Positions 1-8,545 of a stretch of DNA of 64,000 nt are shown here, piece after piece (within the stretch, counting starts at the first letter, position 1; every line of letters starts with the position of its first letter). Where the stretch lies: assembly GCA_012728375.1 (NCBI GenBank), contig JAAYFF010000034.1, forward strand, positions 1 to 64,000, in the 5' to 3' direction. Origin of the DNA: Bacillota bacterium. GTDB lineage: Bacteria > Bacillota > Dethiobacteria > DTU022 > UBA8154. The position numbers and the translations under genes were made by a program. Below the pieces are notes generated by a model. That model ran no database searches and was not told the DNA's origin. It was given only the letters and a program-made list of their open reading frames with translations.

Positions 1-59
1 ACCCACTACCTACTACCACCTACCTACTACCTACTACCACCTACCTACTACCTACCTAC
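1..59. repeat. Imperfect 21-bp-period tandem repeat (CTA/CCA-rich)
   Basis: The left edge is built of CTAC, CTACTAC and CCAC units. A block starting at 11 recurs 21 bases later at 32 without change for about 15 bases, so the basic period is 21 bp with shorter sub-repeats. It begins right after the stop codon of the dehydratase gene and runs off the window, so its full length is unknown. No gene is visible in it. Confidence 0.85.
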
Positions 60-1502
60 TTACTTACCATCCTTTATCCCGGCAAGCCTTTTGGCGAGCT
101 GCTTTTTCTCTTCCAGGTTAACTTCCCGGAAAATAGTAACGCGGTGTGCTTCGGGCGAACCGCCGCCGTGGATGTCCGAGACGGTGTCCGCGCTTTCCAG
201 GGCAAGTTTTTCGGCCAGGCGGAAAAGTTTGATGCGGTTTTCCACCGGATACCCATCAGCCCCCTTCAGGTATTTCTTGACCAGATGGCCGATTTCAGGG
301 TTTTCAAAATCCCGGTCTGAGGGCAGGTCTGCCACGAAACCTCCGCATACATCAACCATCAAACGGGTAGCTTCGGCCATCTCTTTGCCTTCATGGATTT
401 TGGAGGCGTTTGCAAGCACTGTGTCAATGAAATAGGTCCCGGAAGGCTCTTTTCTCCCTTCATAGGAAGAGGCTAAACAGCACCCGTAAAGGGTTTCTGC
501 CCGGTGGATCATTTCAATTACTTTCTGCTTTAAATGGCCGGCTTTAGAAGTGCCGTTATAATCCATCGCGCATAGGGCTGTCCCGACCATGCAGTCGATT
601 TTTCCGGCTTTACAACCGCCGTGGCTCTGGCGGTGGAAGGATGAGAAGCGCAAAACCATTTCGGTGGCAAATTCAGTCTCACCGCACATGAATACCCTTT
701 CCCAGGGTACAAACACGTCATTGAAGATGAGCATGGGGCAGTACTTGGAATAATAGACATTACCTATATCACAGCCCTGCAATTCCCGCATATCCAGGGT
801 GGAACGTCCCACGACGTGGATGAGCCCCGGAGTGTCGGCAGGCACGGCAAAGGAAATGGAGTACTCTTCATCTCCCTTGCTGAGCGCACGGGTGGGCAAG
901 ACAACAATTTCGTGGGAGGAAAGGGAGCCGGTCTGATGGGCCTTGGCACCCCTTACGACAATACCGTCCTGGCGGCGCTCCACCACGTGCAGATACATAT
1001 CCTTATCATCCTGAGCGCTGGGGCCTTTGGACCGGTCCCCTTTAACATCGGTAACACCTGCATTGCAGGTAAGATCGTTTTTCTGAACATACTTTAAAAA
1101 CTCTATAAAATTTTTATAGTAAGAAGTCCCGTACTTCTGGTCAATGTCGTAAGTAACTATTGAGAGGGTCGAGAGGCAGTCCAACCCTGTGCAGCGCTGA
1201 TGGCAGGTTCCCACATAGCCGCCCAGTTTGCGGTTTAACTTGACCCTGGCTACCAGGTCTTCAATTGATGACGGGGGTAAGGTGAAACGGTTGACCGGCT
1301 CGTTGATAAGAGGGCTCTGGGTGACTACCAGGTCCCGGTACTCTTCCTTTTCGGCAATTTCATAGGTTGCTGCAGTGGCCTCAATGCCTGCCCGCAGCCT
1401 GGGGTTGTCCACCACATTTGTGACTTTTTCGCCAAACATGTAGGCAGTGGGCTTCATCTGGCGCAAAGATTCAATGTACTCTTCTTTTGTTTTTAAACCC
1501 AT
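60..1502 (-). CDS. abfD: 4-hydroxybutyryl-CoA dehydratase / vinylacetyl-CoA isomerase
   Basis: Flavin and [4Fe-4S] enzyme that dehydrates 4-hydroxybutyryl-CoA to crotonyl-CoA by a ketyl-radical mechanism; cytoplasmic homotetramer in known members. The 480-residue protein has the family's usual length. The cluster ligands can be placed: C100 and C104 in GTCHQRC, and H290 and C297 in the HRQSHGGC block; these match Cys99, Cys103, His292 and Cys299 of the Clostridium aminobutyricum enzyme, with the same 7-residue spacing of the last pair. The ATG is preceded by AGGAGG. It lies 56 bp downstream of sucCD, which suggests a succinate or 4-hydroxybutyrate to crotonyl-CoA route. Paralogues in the 4-hydroxyphenylacetate 3-hydroxylase family lack the cluster ligands, so the dehydratase assignment is firm. 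Confidence 0.92.
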   Translation of the reverse strand: MGLKTKEEYIESLRQMKPTAYMFGEKVTNVVDNPRLRAGIEATAATYEIAEKEEYRDLVVTQSPLINEPVNRFTLPPSSIEDLVARVKLNRKLGGYVGTCHQRCTGLDCLSTLSIVTYDIDQKYGTSYYKNFIEFLKYVQKNDLTCNAGVTDVKGDRSKGPSAQDDKDMYLHVVERRQDGIVVRGAKAHQTGSLSSHEIVVLPTRALSKGDEEYSISFAVPADTPGLIHVVGRSTLDMRELQGCDIGNVYYSKYCPMLIFNDVFVPWERVFMCGETEFATEMVLRFSSFHRQSHGGCKAGKIDCMVGTALCAMDYNGTSKAGHLKQKVIEMIHRAETLYGCCLASSYEGRKEPSGTYFIDTVLANASKIHEGKEMAEATRLMVDVCGGFVADLPSDRDFENPEIGHLVKKYLKGADGYPVENRIKLFRLAEKLALESADTVSDIHGGGSPEAHRVTIFREVNLEEKKQLAKRLAGIKDGK

Positions 1503-1558
1503 AGTATCTTCCTCCTAATCATTCTTTTATTAAAGACAAGGATTCCCTTGTGTCCTTT

Positions 1559-2425
1559 CTACAAGCATTCCTTGATCAGGACGGCAACGTCGCTTGGTTT
1601 TGAAGCAACCAGGGCACCGGCTTTTTTAAAAGCTTTGATCTTGCTTTCCACCGTTCCCTGTCCTTCTTTTTTAATAATTGCTCCGGCATGTCCCATTCGG
1701 CGCCCTGAAGGGGCGGTGCGCCCGGCGAGATAAGCAATGACCGGTTTCTTCATTTCCTTAATAAATTCAGCTGCTTCCTCTTCTGAACTTCCTCCAATTT
1801 CGCCAACAATAATAACTGCCTCTGTTTCGGGGTCCACCTCAAATTCCTGTAAAATTTTAATCATCCTCGAACCTACCACAGGATCTCCTCCCACACCGAC
1901 CATGGTGCTCTGGCCAAGGCCGACTTCGTTTAAAAGCCCGGCCATTTCGTAGGAAAGAGTACCGCTACGGGAAATTATGCCAATTTTCCCTTCAGTAAAC
2001 ATATTTCCCGGCATAATTCCTAGCTTTCCAATGCCAGGGCTTATAATGCCGGGAGTATTCGGCCCCAAAAGCCAGGCGCCGTTTTTTTCGGCTGCACTTT
2101 TCATCTGCAGCACATCGTGAAGGGGAACATGCTCGGGGATGGCAACCACCAGCTTTATACCGGCATCTATAGCCTCCAGGACAGCGTCCCGGAGAAAAGG
2201 TCCGGGAACAAAAAGAACAGTAGCATTAGCTCCGTGTTTTTCTACTGCTTCGTAAACATCATCGTAAACAGGCAAGTCATGTACTGTTTCACCACCTCTT
2301 CCTGGAGTTACTCCAGCAACAAGCTTGGTCCCATAATCCAGCATCCAGGCGGTCTGGACGCTGCCGATGCGGCCTGTAATCCCTTGCACAACGGCTCTGG
2401 TTTCGTTGTCGAGCAAGATGCTCAC
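1559..2425 (-). CDS. sucD: Succinyl-CoA synthetase (ADP-forming) alpha subunit
   Basis: Subunit that binds CoA and carries the phosphohistidine in the reversible reaction succinate + CoA + ATP to succinyl-CoA + ADP. It has 288 residues, as in E. coli (289). The N-terminal CoA-binding fold shows QGITGRIG and the VAGVTPGRGG loop; the C-terminal half has the phosphohistidine loop GHAGAI with H246, the same number as in E. coli. The start is a GTG that directly follows the sucC stop codon, with GGGGTGAT upstream, so the two are translationally coupled. Closely related acyl-CoA synthetases share the fold, so the substrate could differ from succinate. Confidence 0.9.
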   Translation of the reverse strand: MSILLDNETRAVVQGITGRIGSVQTAWMLDYGTKLVAGVTPGRGGETVHDLPVYDDVYEAVEKHGANATVLFVPGPFLRDAVLEAIDAGIKLVVAIPEHVPLHDVLQMKSAAEKNGAWLLGPNTPGIISPGIGKLGIMPGNMFTEGKIGIISRSGTLSYEMAGLLNEVGLGQSTMVGVGGDPVVGSRMIKILQEFEVDPETEAVIIVGEIGGSSEEEAAEFIKEMKKPVIAYLAGRTAPSGRRMGHAGAIIKKEGQGTVESKIKAFKKAGALVASKPSDVAVLIKECL

Positions 2426-3595
2426 CTAAATCACCCCTTCGCCTACTATTTTAGTCTTTTCGTTGCTGGAGTTTATCAAATTTATAATGCTTTCCACCGC
2501 GTCTTCAGTTTTAACAGAAGTGATTACGGTAATGCCGCCTTCTTTGAGGATTTCCCAGCACTCTTCCTGCTTATTGCCCAGGGCTTTCACAACAATGGGA
2601 GGAGACTCCCTCTCCCGTACGAAACGGACAATACCTTTTGCTCCTTTTTCGATGGGGTTCACTCCCCCGTAAATATTAATTACCACGCCGGTAACTTGGC
2701 CATTTTTACAAACAAGTTTAAGGGCATTGTACATAAGATCTTCGGTGATACCTCCGCCGGTCTCTAAAAAATTTGCCGGAGGAAAGCCCATATCCTCTAA
2801 CATGTCCATGGTGGCCATGGCCAAACCTGCTCCGCTGCCGATAACACCGATAGAACCATTGAGTTTTATATAAGTTACCCCGATATCGCGGGCTTCCTTC
2901 TCCAGTAAATCACGCTCTTCCCAAAATTTTTTTTCGAACTTCTGCCGGAAAAGCGCGTTGTCATCTACTTCCACCTTGGCATCTAAAGCAATTATACGAT
3001 TGTCCGGAAGTATTACAAGTGGGTTTATTTCTCCTGTAAGCAGATCATACTTCAGAAAGATATGAAGAAGTTTAGAGGCAATTTTTGTAAGTTCCTCCAA
3101 AATTTTGCCTTGGAAACCACCCTGGCGGATAAAATGCCTTAATTGGTAAAGAGGAGGAGGCTCCAAGGGATCTACAATTAAGCGGAATACTTGTTCGGGT
3201 TTGCTCTCAGCAACCTGTTCAATATTCATACCGCCTTCAGGTGAAAAAAGAAAAACTATGTCTCCTGTATCAATATCCACTACTAAACCCATGTATATTT
3301 CCTTAGTAATATCAATTTTTTCTTCTATAAGAAGTTTTTCAACGGAAAACTCTTCTATATCAAGGTGGAATAGCTTTTCAGCCTCCGAGCGGATATACTG
3401 AAGGTTATCAACAAATTTAATACCTCCTGCTTTACCTCTTCCTCCTACAGGCACCTGCGCTTTTAAGACAATATTTTCGCCTAACTGTGCTGCAGCCTCT
3501 TCAGCCTCCAGGGCACTTGTTACTACCATTCCCCGAGGGACAGGTATGCCGTTTTCTGCAAATAGTTCTTTGCCCTGGTATTCCAAAAGTTTCAT
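2426..3595 (-). CDS. sucC: Succinyl-CoA synthetase (ADP-forming) beta subunit
   Basis: ATP-grasp subunit that binds nucleotide and succinate and pairs with SucD. The start is the ATG at 3595 behind GGGGGAG, giving 389 residues that begin MKLLEYQGKELF, the usual SucC opening. Visible landmarks are GRGKAGG in the nucleotide-binding part, EINPLV near residue 200 (metal-binding loop) and GGGITEDLMYNALKL with NIYGGV in the C-terminal CoA-ligase-like domain. It is the first gene of sucC-sucD-abfD. An open frame continues upstream but has no family similarity and no ribosome site. Confidence 0.9.
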   Translation of the reverse strand: MKLLEYQGKELFAENGIPVPRGMVVTSALEAEEAAAQLGENIVLKAQVPVGGRGKAGGIKFVDNLQYIRSEAEKLFHLDIEEFSVEKLLIEEKIDITKEIYMGLVVDIDTGDIVFLFSPEGGMNIEQVAESKPEQVFRLIVDPLEPPPLYQLRHFIRQGGFQGKILEELTKIASKLLHIFLKYDLLTGEINPLVILPDNRIIALDAKVEVDDNALFRQKFEKKFWEERDLLEKEARDIGVTYIKLNGSIGVIGSGAGLAMATMDMLEDMGFPPANFLETGGGITEDLMYNALKLVCKNGQVTGVVINIYGGVNPIEKGAKGIVRFVRERESPPIVVKALGNKQEECWEILKEGGITVITSVKTEDAVESIINLINSSNEKTKIVGEGVI

Positions 3596-3905
3596 TATCT
3601 CTCCCCCTTTATGTATTAGATAGATATTTATTTTGGATACTTCTACCTTGGCCAGGCAGAGTTTTTGGCAGCAACGTTTCTTTTTGGCCAATACAGACTT
3701 AATTTTATCATAAAAGTGGGTAAAATAAACTAGTTTTTTCGTAATTTGTATCTGTAAATGGCATGATTGATTCCGAATTATTCCGAAATAATAAAAAAAA
3801 GCCCTTTTGAATGCTATTAACTTAAGAAAAACACGGGGTTCACAAAAAAACCCCGTGTTTATAGGGAAAAATTTCATATTAAAAAAAAACTATCGCTACA
3901 TTATT
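3596..3905 (-). promoter_or_regulatory. 310-bp leader region of sucCD-abfD
   Basis: No gene is seen here. It holds the terminator of the upstream metallohydrolase gene (listed separately), two direct copies of ATTCCGAA 10 bp apart (3770-3777 and 3780-3787, one helical turn, a possible regulator site) and, nearer sucC, an AT-rich stretch with a TGATAAAAT block that could be an extended -10. No riboswitch was recognised. Confidence 0.35.
3829..3860 (-). terminator. Rho-independent terminator after the metallohydrolase gene
   Basis: Perfect 12-bp inverted repeat (AAACACGGGGTT and its complement) with an 8-nt loop, followed on the minus strand by a T-rich run. The A-run on the other side could let it work in both directions. 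Confidence 0.8.
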
Positions 3906-4550
3906 TTAAGCTGAGGCTAGTTGCCATATTTCGGTTTTAACAGGAAGCATGCTTGCTGAAATGGTTACTGATGAAGGAAAATGCTTAATATCCGTTGCAT
4001 TTTTTAAAAAATCCTCAATGCCCTTGATAGGTATTTTGCAGTGTTCTGTCTTGTAGTGCATGGGGATGACAATCCTGGGCTTTAGCTCTTCGACAAATTC
4101 CCAGGCTTTCTGGCCGTTAATAGTATACACGCCCCCCACTGGCAGCAGCAGGACATCCAATCCTTTGAGAAATTCCTTCTGCTGCCGGCTTAATTGTGAT
4201 TCGCCGTAGTCGCCCATGTGGGCTATGGTAACACCGGACATGTTCCATTTAAAAATTATGTTTGTACCCCTTTTCTTTCCCTGAGCGTCATCGTGAAAGG
4301 AGGGACATCCTTCGATCTTAACATTATTAATATCAACCGGCGATGTCTCCTTAATAACCTGATACGTTCCTTTAAGTAGAGAAACGTTATTGTGATCAAA
4401 GTGTTCATGGCTTACCAGGACAACATCTGCCTCCAACTCCGGTACAGGGTAACCCACCTGCTCATCAAACGGGTCCGTTATCAGTTTGAGATTTGGGTTT
4501 TCAAAAAGAAACATGGCATGGCCAAACCAGGTAATTTTAATTTCACTCAT
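3906..4550 (-). CDS. Metallo-beta-lactamase-fold hydrolase, UPF0173-like
   Basis: Small cytoplasmic metal-dependent hydrolase of the UPF0173 type (YtkL and relatives), substrate unknown. The 214-residue protein begins with the family's IKITWFGHA strand and has the zinc motif SHEHFDHN (H48, H50, D52, H53), a distal GDYG aspartate and a late PMHY histidine, so the metal site looks complete. It is separated by a terminator from sucC and by 80 bp from the HD-GYP gene, so it is probably its own unit or shares one with the HD-GYP gene. Confidence 0.85.
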   Translation of the reverse strand: MSEIKITWFGHAMFLFENPNLKLITDPFDEQVGYPVPELEADVVLVSHEHFDHNNVSLLKGTYQVIKETSPVDINNVKIEGCPSFHDDAQGKKRGTNIIFKWNMSGVTIAHMGDYGESQLSRQQKEFLKGLDVLLLPVGGVYTINGQKAWEFVEELKPRIVIPMHYKTEHCKIPIKGIEDFLKNATDIKHFPSSVTISASMLPVKTEIWQLASA

Positions 4551-4630
4551 TTTACTCTCTCCTTTTTCATATTATTAAGTATTTCTTTATTTTTAATGAG
4601 GGCCATATTCAGCCTATATTTTGATCGTCA

Positions 4631-5680
4631 TTATCTTTGCCCGCTGGTTTTCTGTTCATGGTTTGTATAATGGTTATAAATAGCCTGAAACTGATCGCTG
4701 ATTTGAAGAAACTTCCCGACGATTTCAGGATCGAAATGTGTGCCTGAACCTTCCCGGATTCTTTTTACAGCCTCCTCATGAGTTAGAGCTTTTTTATACG
4801 GGCGTTTGGAAACAATGGCATCGTAAGCATCGGCAAGGGCAAAGATTCTGGCTGAGAGCGGAATATCTTCTCCTTTTAAGCCCAATGGATAACCGCTTCC
4901 ATCAAACTTTTCATGGTGTGAACCGGCAATTTCCACTGCCATCAGCAGGTAGCCCCTGCTCACTTTTTGTTCGCCTATGATTGATAGAATAGCCTCTGCG
5001 CCGATGGTTGTATGTTTTTTCATTTCTTCATATTCCGCGGGCGTCAATTTTCCGGGTTTAAGCAATATTTTATCTTTAATTCCGATTTTCCCGATATCGT
5101 GAAGGGGGCCGACCTGAAAAATACTTTTCAAAAAATCATGGTCAAGGTTCAATGATTTTGCCAGGGCAACGGAATACTCCCTTGTCCTTTCCAGGTGGTA
5201 TGCTGTTTCCTGATCTTTTAGCTCTGCCAATTTGGCCATGGCGAAAACAGTGGAATCCTTTATCTTGAAATATTCTTCGGAAACAATTGATATGGTTTTA
5301 TGGTGAAGGTGGTCAATGGCGCTCATATAGGCCAAAAGGTTGTCCGCAGGTATATTTTCATTTAAAACATTGCTGTAGCTGTCCTCAAAGAAATGGAACA
5401 TTTCAATAAATTTTGCGTAGGGGATATCATTGATAGCGATCTGACGCGCAATTTTTGCATTACCGGCAAGGTATCCTGCAATATCTCCGGCTGCCAGATA
5501 AACGATAAAATCTTCTAAAAGCTTGCGCAAACCATCCTGACAAATTGCCAGTTCTTGAGGATTTAAGACTCTATTTTTTTGGATAATGTGCAGCCAGTTT
5601 GCAAGAATGTTTTCTTTTTCTTTACGGAATAGAAGAGCAACTTCGCGGATCATTTCTTTTTCTTTCTCCAATTTTACCAC
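4631..5680 (-). CDS. HD-GYP domain phosphodiesterase with N-terminal sensor-like helical domain
   Basis: Probable cyclic-di-GMP phosphodiesterase. Residues 1-160 are helical and resemble RsbR-type (RsbRD) sensor domains; residues 165-335 form an HD-GYP domain with HDIGK, a later KKHTTIGAEAIL histidine, HHEKFDGSGYP and the DAYDA motif, all the metal-binding positions expected. No membrane segment or receiver domain is present, so the input is probably cytosolic. The exact start is unsure: GTG at 5680 and TTG at 5671 both lie near AAAGGTGG. It sits between spoIVA and the metallohydrolase gene; a terminator precedes it. Confidence 0.85.
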   Translation of the reverse strand: MVKLEKEKEMIREVALLFRKEKENILANWLHIIQKNRVLNPQELAICQDGLRKLLEDFIVYLAAGDIAGYLAGNAKIARQIAINDIPYAKFIEMFHFFEDSYSNVLNENIPADNLLAYMSAIDHLHHKTISIVSEEYFKIKDSTVFAMAKLAELKDQETAYHLERTREYSVALAKSLNLDHDFLKSIFQVGPLHDIGKIGIKDKILLKPGKLTPAEYEEMKKHTTIGAEAILSIIGEQKVSRGYLLMAVEIAGSHHEKFDGSGYPLGLKGEDIPLSARIFALADAYDAIVSKRPYKKALTHEEAVKRIREGSGTHFDPEIVGKFLQISDQFQAIYNHYTNHEQKTSGQR

Positions 5681-5780
5681 CTTTGCTGTAAAATATTATT
5701 TAAGGAAATGAAAGAGAATTTGCAAAAATATTATAACCGATATTTCCAAGGGGGATCAATCGATGCCTTTGTCAAAAATA

Positions 5781-5809
5781 AAAAAGGTGCTTTCCCAGCG
5801 CACCTTTTT
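5781..5809 (-). terminator. Terminator of spoIVA
   Basis: Inverted repeat AAAAAGGTGC / GCACCTTTTT with a 9-nt loop, about 30 bp past the spoIVA stop; a T-run follows the stem on the minus strand. Confidence 0.85.
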
Positions 5810-5838
5810 ATGAGCGATTTACATTAACCAAATCCGTC

Positions 5839-7314
5839 CTACAGTATAATAACGATTATTCCTCCGCTTCCTTCATTAATAATTTTTTCCAGGGTTTCTT
5901 TTAGTTTCTTTTGGGCATTAGCCGGCATGTTACCGAGCTTCCCTGAAATCCCGTCTTTAACCAGTTCATATAACGATTTCCCGAGCAAGTTAGATTCCCA
6001 AATTTTTTGCGGGTTTTCGGCGTACTCCTCCATGAGATAGTTGACAAGTTCCTCGCTTTGTTTTTCTGTGCCAACGATAGGTGTAAATTCCGATTTAATG
6101 TCTACCCTGACAAGATGCAGCGAAGGGGCGCTGGCCTGGAGGCGCACTCCGAAGCGGCCTCCCTGGCGGATAATTTCGGGCTCTTCCAGGCTTATTTCTT
6201 CCAGGAGCGGAGGCACTATACCGTAACCGGTTTCTTTGACCTGTTCTAAAGCCTGAGCAATTTTATCGTATTCTTTCTTGGCATGGGAAAAATCTTGCAC
6301 TATTTTTAAAAGATCCGCCTGGTCTTCGATTTCCATGCCGCAGATTTGAGATAGTACCTTTTCATAAAGTTGCTGGGGAGCAGATATCTCTATAAATGCA
6401 GAGCCGCTGCCCAGTTCAATGTTTCTGATTACGGCATTTTCCACCAGGTCATTATTTTTAAGGGCCTCAACCGATGTCTCAATATCCCTGATTTTTTCTG
6501 CACTGAGCACATTCTCGCGAATAGCCTTAGTAAGCTCTTCCACAACCCAGTGAGAAGGCTCCAAAACTTCTACCCAGGAGGGCAGGTTGATGCTAATTTC
6601 CTGAACAGGAAATTCGTAGAGGACTTCTTTAAAAATAAGGTTAATATCATCTCCGCTTAGCTCCAGACAATTTAAAGCCACAACCGGTACTTCATACTTT
6701 TCTGAAAGCTCATTTTTCAGCTCAATGGTGCTTTGAGAAAAGGGCCTGGACGAATTAAGTATTACGACAAAGGGCTTGCCTATTTCTTTGAGTTCTTCAA
6801 TAACGCGCTCTTCGGCCCTGATATAATTTTCCCTGCTGAGATCTGTTATTGTTCCATCAGTTGTCACCACAAATCCAATGGTGGAATGATCCTTGATCAC
6901 CTTTTGTGTTCCGATCTCGGCGGCTTCCTCAAAAGGAATAGGATGTTCAAACCACGGTGTGGAAACCATCCTTTGGTTTCCTTCATCAGTGTAGCCAACT
7001 GCTCCGGGGACAGCATAACCTACACAATCTACCAGCCTGACCCGCATGTTTATATTTTCGGCCAAAGTTATTTCAATAGCTTCATCGGGAATGAATTTTG
7101 GTTCGGTGGTCATGATGGTTTTGCCGGCGCTTCCCTGAGGAAGTTCGTCTTTTGTCCTTTCCAGGACGTGAGGGTTTTCTATATTGGGGAGAACGAGTAT
7201 TTCCATAAATTTTTTAATAAAAGTTGATTTACCCGTTCTAACCGGACCAACAACACCTAAATAGATATCCCCTCCCGTCCGTTCAACAATATCTTGAAAA
7301 AGGTCGAATTTCAC
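5839..7314 (-). CDS. spoIVA: Stage IV sporulation protein A, spore-coat morphogenetic ATPase
   Basis: ATP-hydrolysing protein that polymerises on the outer forespore membrane as the basement layer of the coat and is also needed for cortex formation. The 491-residue length equals that of Bacillus SpoIVA (492). The N-terminal TRAFAC-like NTPase domain has Walker A GPVRTGKS at 23-30; the protein ends in a glycine-isoleucine-rich tail (GGIIVIIL) like the SpoVM-interacting end of known SpoIVA. The start is a GTG behind GGGAGGGGAG. It stands as a single gene with its own terminator and a sigma-E-like promoter upstream. Confidence 0.97.
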   Translation of the reverse strand: MKFDLFQDIVERTGGDIYLGVVGPVRTGKSTFIKKFMEILVLPNIENPHVLERTKDELPQGSAGKTIMTTEPKFIPDEAIEITLAENINMRVRLVDCVGYAVPGAVGYTDEGNQRMVSTPWFEHPIPFEEAAEIGTQKVIKDHSTIGFVVTTDGTITDLSRENYIRAEERVIEELKEIGKPFVVILNSSRPFSQSTIELKNELSEKYEVPVVALNCLELSGDDINLIFKEVLYEFPVQEISINLPSWVEVLEPSHWVVEELTKAIRENVLSAEKIRDIETSVEALKNNDLVENAVIRNIELGSGSAFIEISAPQQLYEKVLSQICGMEIEDQADLLKIVQDFSHAKKEYDKIAQALEQVKETGYGIVPPLLEEISLEEPEIIRQGGRFGVRLQASAPSLHLVRVDIKSEFTPIVGTEKQSEELVNYLMEEYAENPQKIWESNLLGKSLYELVKDGISGKLGNMPANAQKKLKETLEKIINEGSGGIIVIIL

Positions 7315-7375
7315 GGCTTCTCCCCTCCCATATCAATTCCGGCGCAACAAGAGAAATGTTTCAACGATACGATAT

Positions 7376-7405
7376 ATTTATATGAAGATAAAGGGACAAT
7401 ATTAC
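7376..7405 (-). promoter_or_regulatory. Candidate sigma-E promoter of spoIVA
   Basis: GTAATATT (7398-7405) and CATATAAAT (7376-7384) separated by 13 bp resemble the sigma-E consensus (KMATATT and CATACA-T). It lies about 60 bp before the spoIVA start. spoIVA is sigma-E dependent in Bacillus; here the assignment rests on sequence match only. Confidence 0.5.
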
Positions 7406-7417
7406 TCTTAATAAAGA

Positions 7418-7452
7418 AAAAGCTGTATGGATTTTTATGCCATACAGCTTTT
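7418..7452 (-). terminator. Terminator of gpsA
   Basis: Perfect 13-bp inverted repeat AAAAGCTGTATGG / CCATACAGCTTTT with a 9-nt loop and T-rich tail, about 75 bp after the gpsA stop. It ends the long der-plsY-gpsA transcript and isolates spoIVA. Confidence 0.85.
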
Positions 7453-7525
7453 CTTTTAAATTTATATTTCGCACGCCACATAATGCCGGATTTCTTTCTA
7501 ATTATAAATAGACGCTTCCTGTTGT

Positions 7526-8536
7526 TCAATCAAAAGCAATATCTTCCATTTCAACTGTTTTTTCCCGTTGCATCAGGCTTACCGTCGCTTCCCGGGGATC
7601 AACTTCCCGAAAGAGTATATTGTAGACCTCTGTTGAGATGGGCATATTTACTCCGTATTGCAAAGAAAGTCTGTAGGCGGCACAGGTGGATTTAATACCT
7701 TCAGCCACCATTTTCATTGAAGAGGTAATTTCTTTAAGACTTTTTCCTTTTCCCAGCATAAGTCCCACGTAGCGGTTTCGGCTGTGAGGGCTTGTACATG
7801 TTACAAAGAGATCTCCAACTCCGGTCAGACCGCTAAACGTTCTGCTTTTTGCCCCCATGGCGATACCGAGGCGTGTAATCTCCGCCAACCCTCTGGTAAT
7901 AACAGCAGCAAGAGTATTGTCACCGTACCCCAGTCCTTCGCATAAACCCGCGGCGATGGCAATAACGTTTTTCAGGGCTCCGCCCAGCTCCACGCCGGTT
8001 ATATCGGGATTTGTATAAACTCTAAAATGAGGTGACATAAAAACATCCTGAACTTTTTTGGCTGTTTCCTCCTCCCGGGAGGCGACAACTGAAGCTGTGG
8101 GAATAAGACGCCCAACTTCTTCTGCATGGTTTGGGCCGGACAATACGGCAATCTTACACTTTGAGCCCATGCTGTCTTCAATAACCTGGGATATTCGGCG
8201 AAGAGTTTTTTCCTCCAGACCTTTGGCCACATTAACAATGGTAACATTCTTATTTACAAAGGGATTAATAAGAGTGCATATTTCTTCGATAGCATGGGAA
8301 GGCACTGCCAGGATCAGCAGATCCATGCCCCGCACCGCTTCTTCAAGGTTACTGGTGAGATTTATGTTTTCGGGGAGCAAAACTCCGGGAAGGTATTCTT
8401 TATTTTCCCTGGTTTGCAAAATTTTTTGCCTAAGCTTGTCCCGGCGCACCCAAAGGGTTGCCGGAAGCCCTTTATGGCCCAGTAATACGCCAAGGGCTGT
8501 TCCCCAGCTTCCTGCCCCGATTATACTTATCTTCAT
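7526..8536 (-). CDS. gpsA: Glycerol-3-phosphate dehydrogenase [NAD(P)+]
   Basis: Reduces dihydroxyacetone phosphate to sn-glycerol 3-phosphate for phospholipid synthesis; cytoplasmic. 336 residues, normal length. The N-terminal Rossmann domain has GAGSWGTAL at 7-15 and the nucleotide-binding LSGPNHAEE; the C-terminal catalytic domain has ALKNVIAIAAG with the active-site lysine and the conserved ITRGLAEI segment. It follows plsY by 9 bp, so substrate maker and consumer are co-transcribed. Confidence 0.95.
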   Translation of the reverse strand: MKISIIGAGSWGTALGVLLGHKGLPATLWVRRDKLRQKILQTRENKEYLPGVLLPENINLTSNLEEAVRGMDLLILAVPSHAIEEICTLINPFVNKNVTIVNVAKGLEEKTLRRISQVIEDSMGSKCKIAVLSGPNHAEEVGRLIPTASVVASREEETAKKVQDVFMSPHFRVYTNPDITGVELGGALKNVIAIAAGLCEGLGYGDNTLAAVITRGLAEITRLGIAMGAKSRTFSGLTGVGDLFVTCTSPHSRNRYVGLMLGKGKSLKEITSSMKMVAEGIKSTCAAYRLSLQYGVNMPISTEVYNILFREVDPREATVSLMQREKTVEMEDIAFD

Positions 8537-8545
8537 TTTATCTAC

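Noticed and set aside
1-59. CRISPR array at the left edge
   Set aside because: Units are 4-7 bp simple repeats with a 21-bp period and no unique spacers.
2117-2767. 216-codon open frame on the plus strand across sucD/sucC
   Set aside because: It lies fully over two well-recognised genes, has no ribosome site and a composition typical of an antisense shadow.
3640-3690. Sigma-54-like TTGGCC...TTGCT before sucC
   Set aside because: GG and GC are 17 bp apart instead of the required 12.
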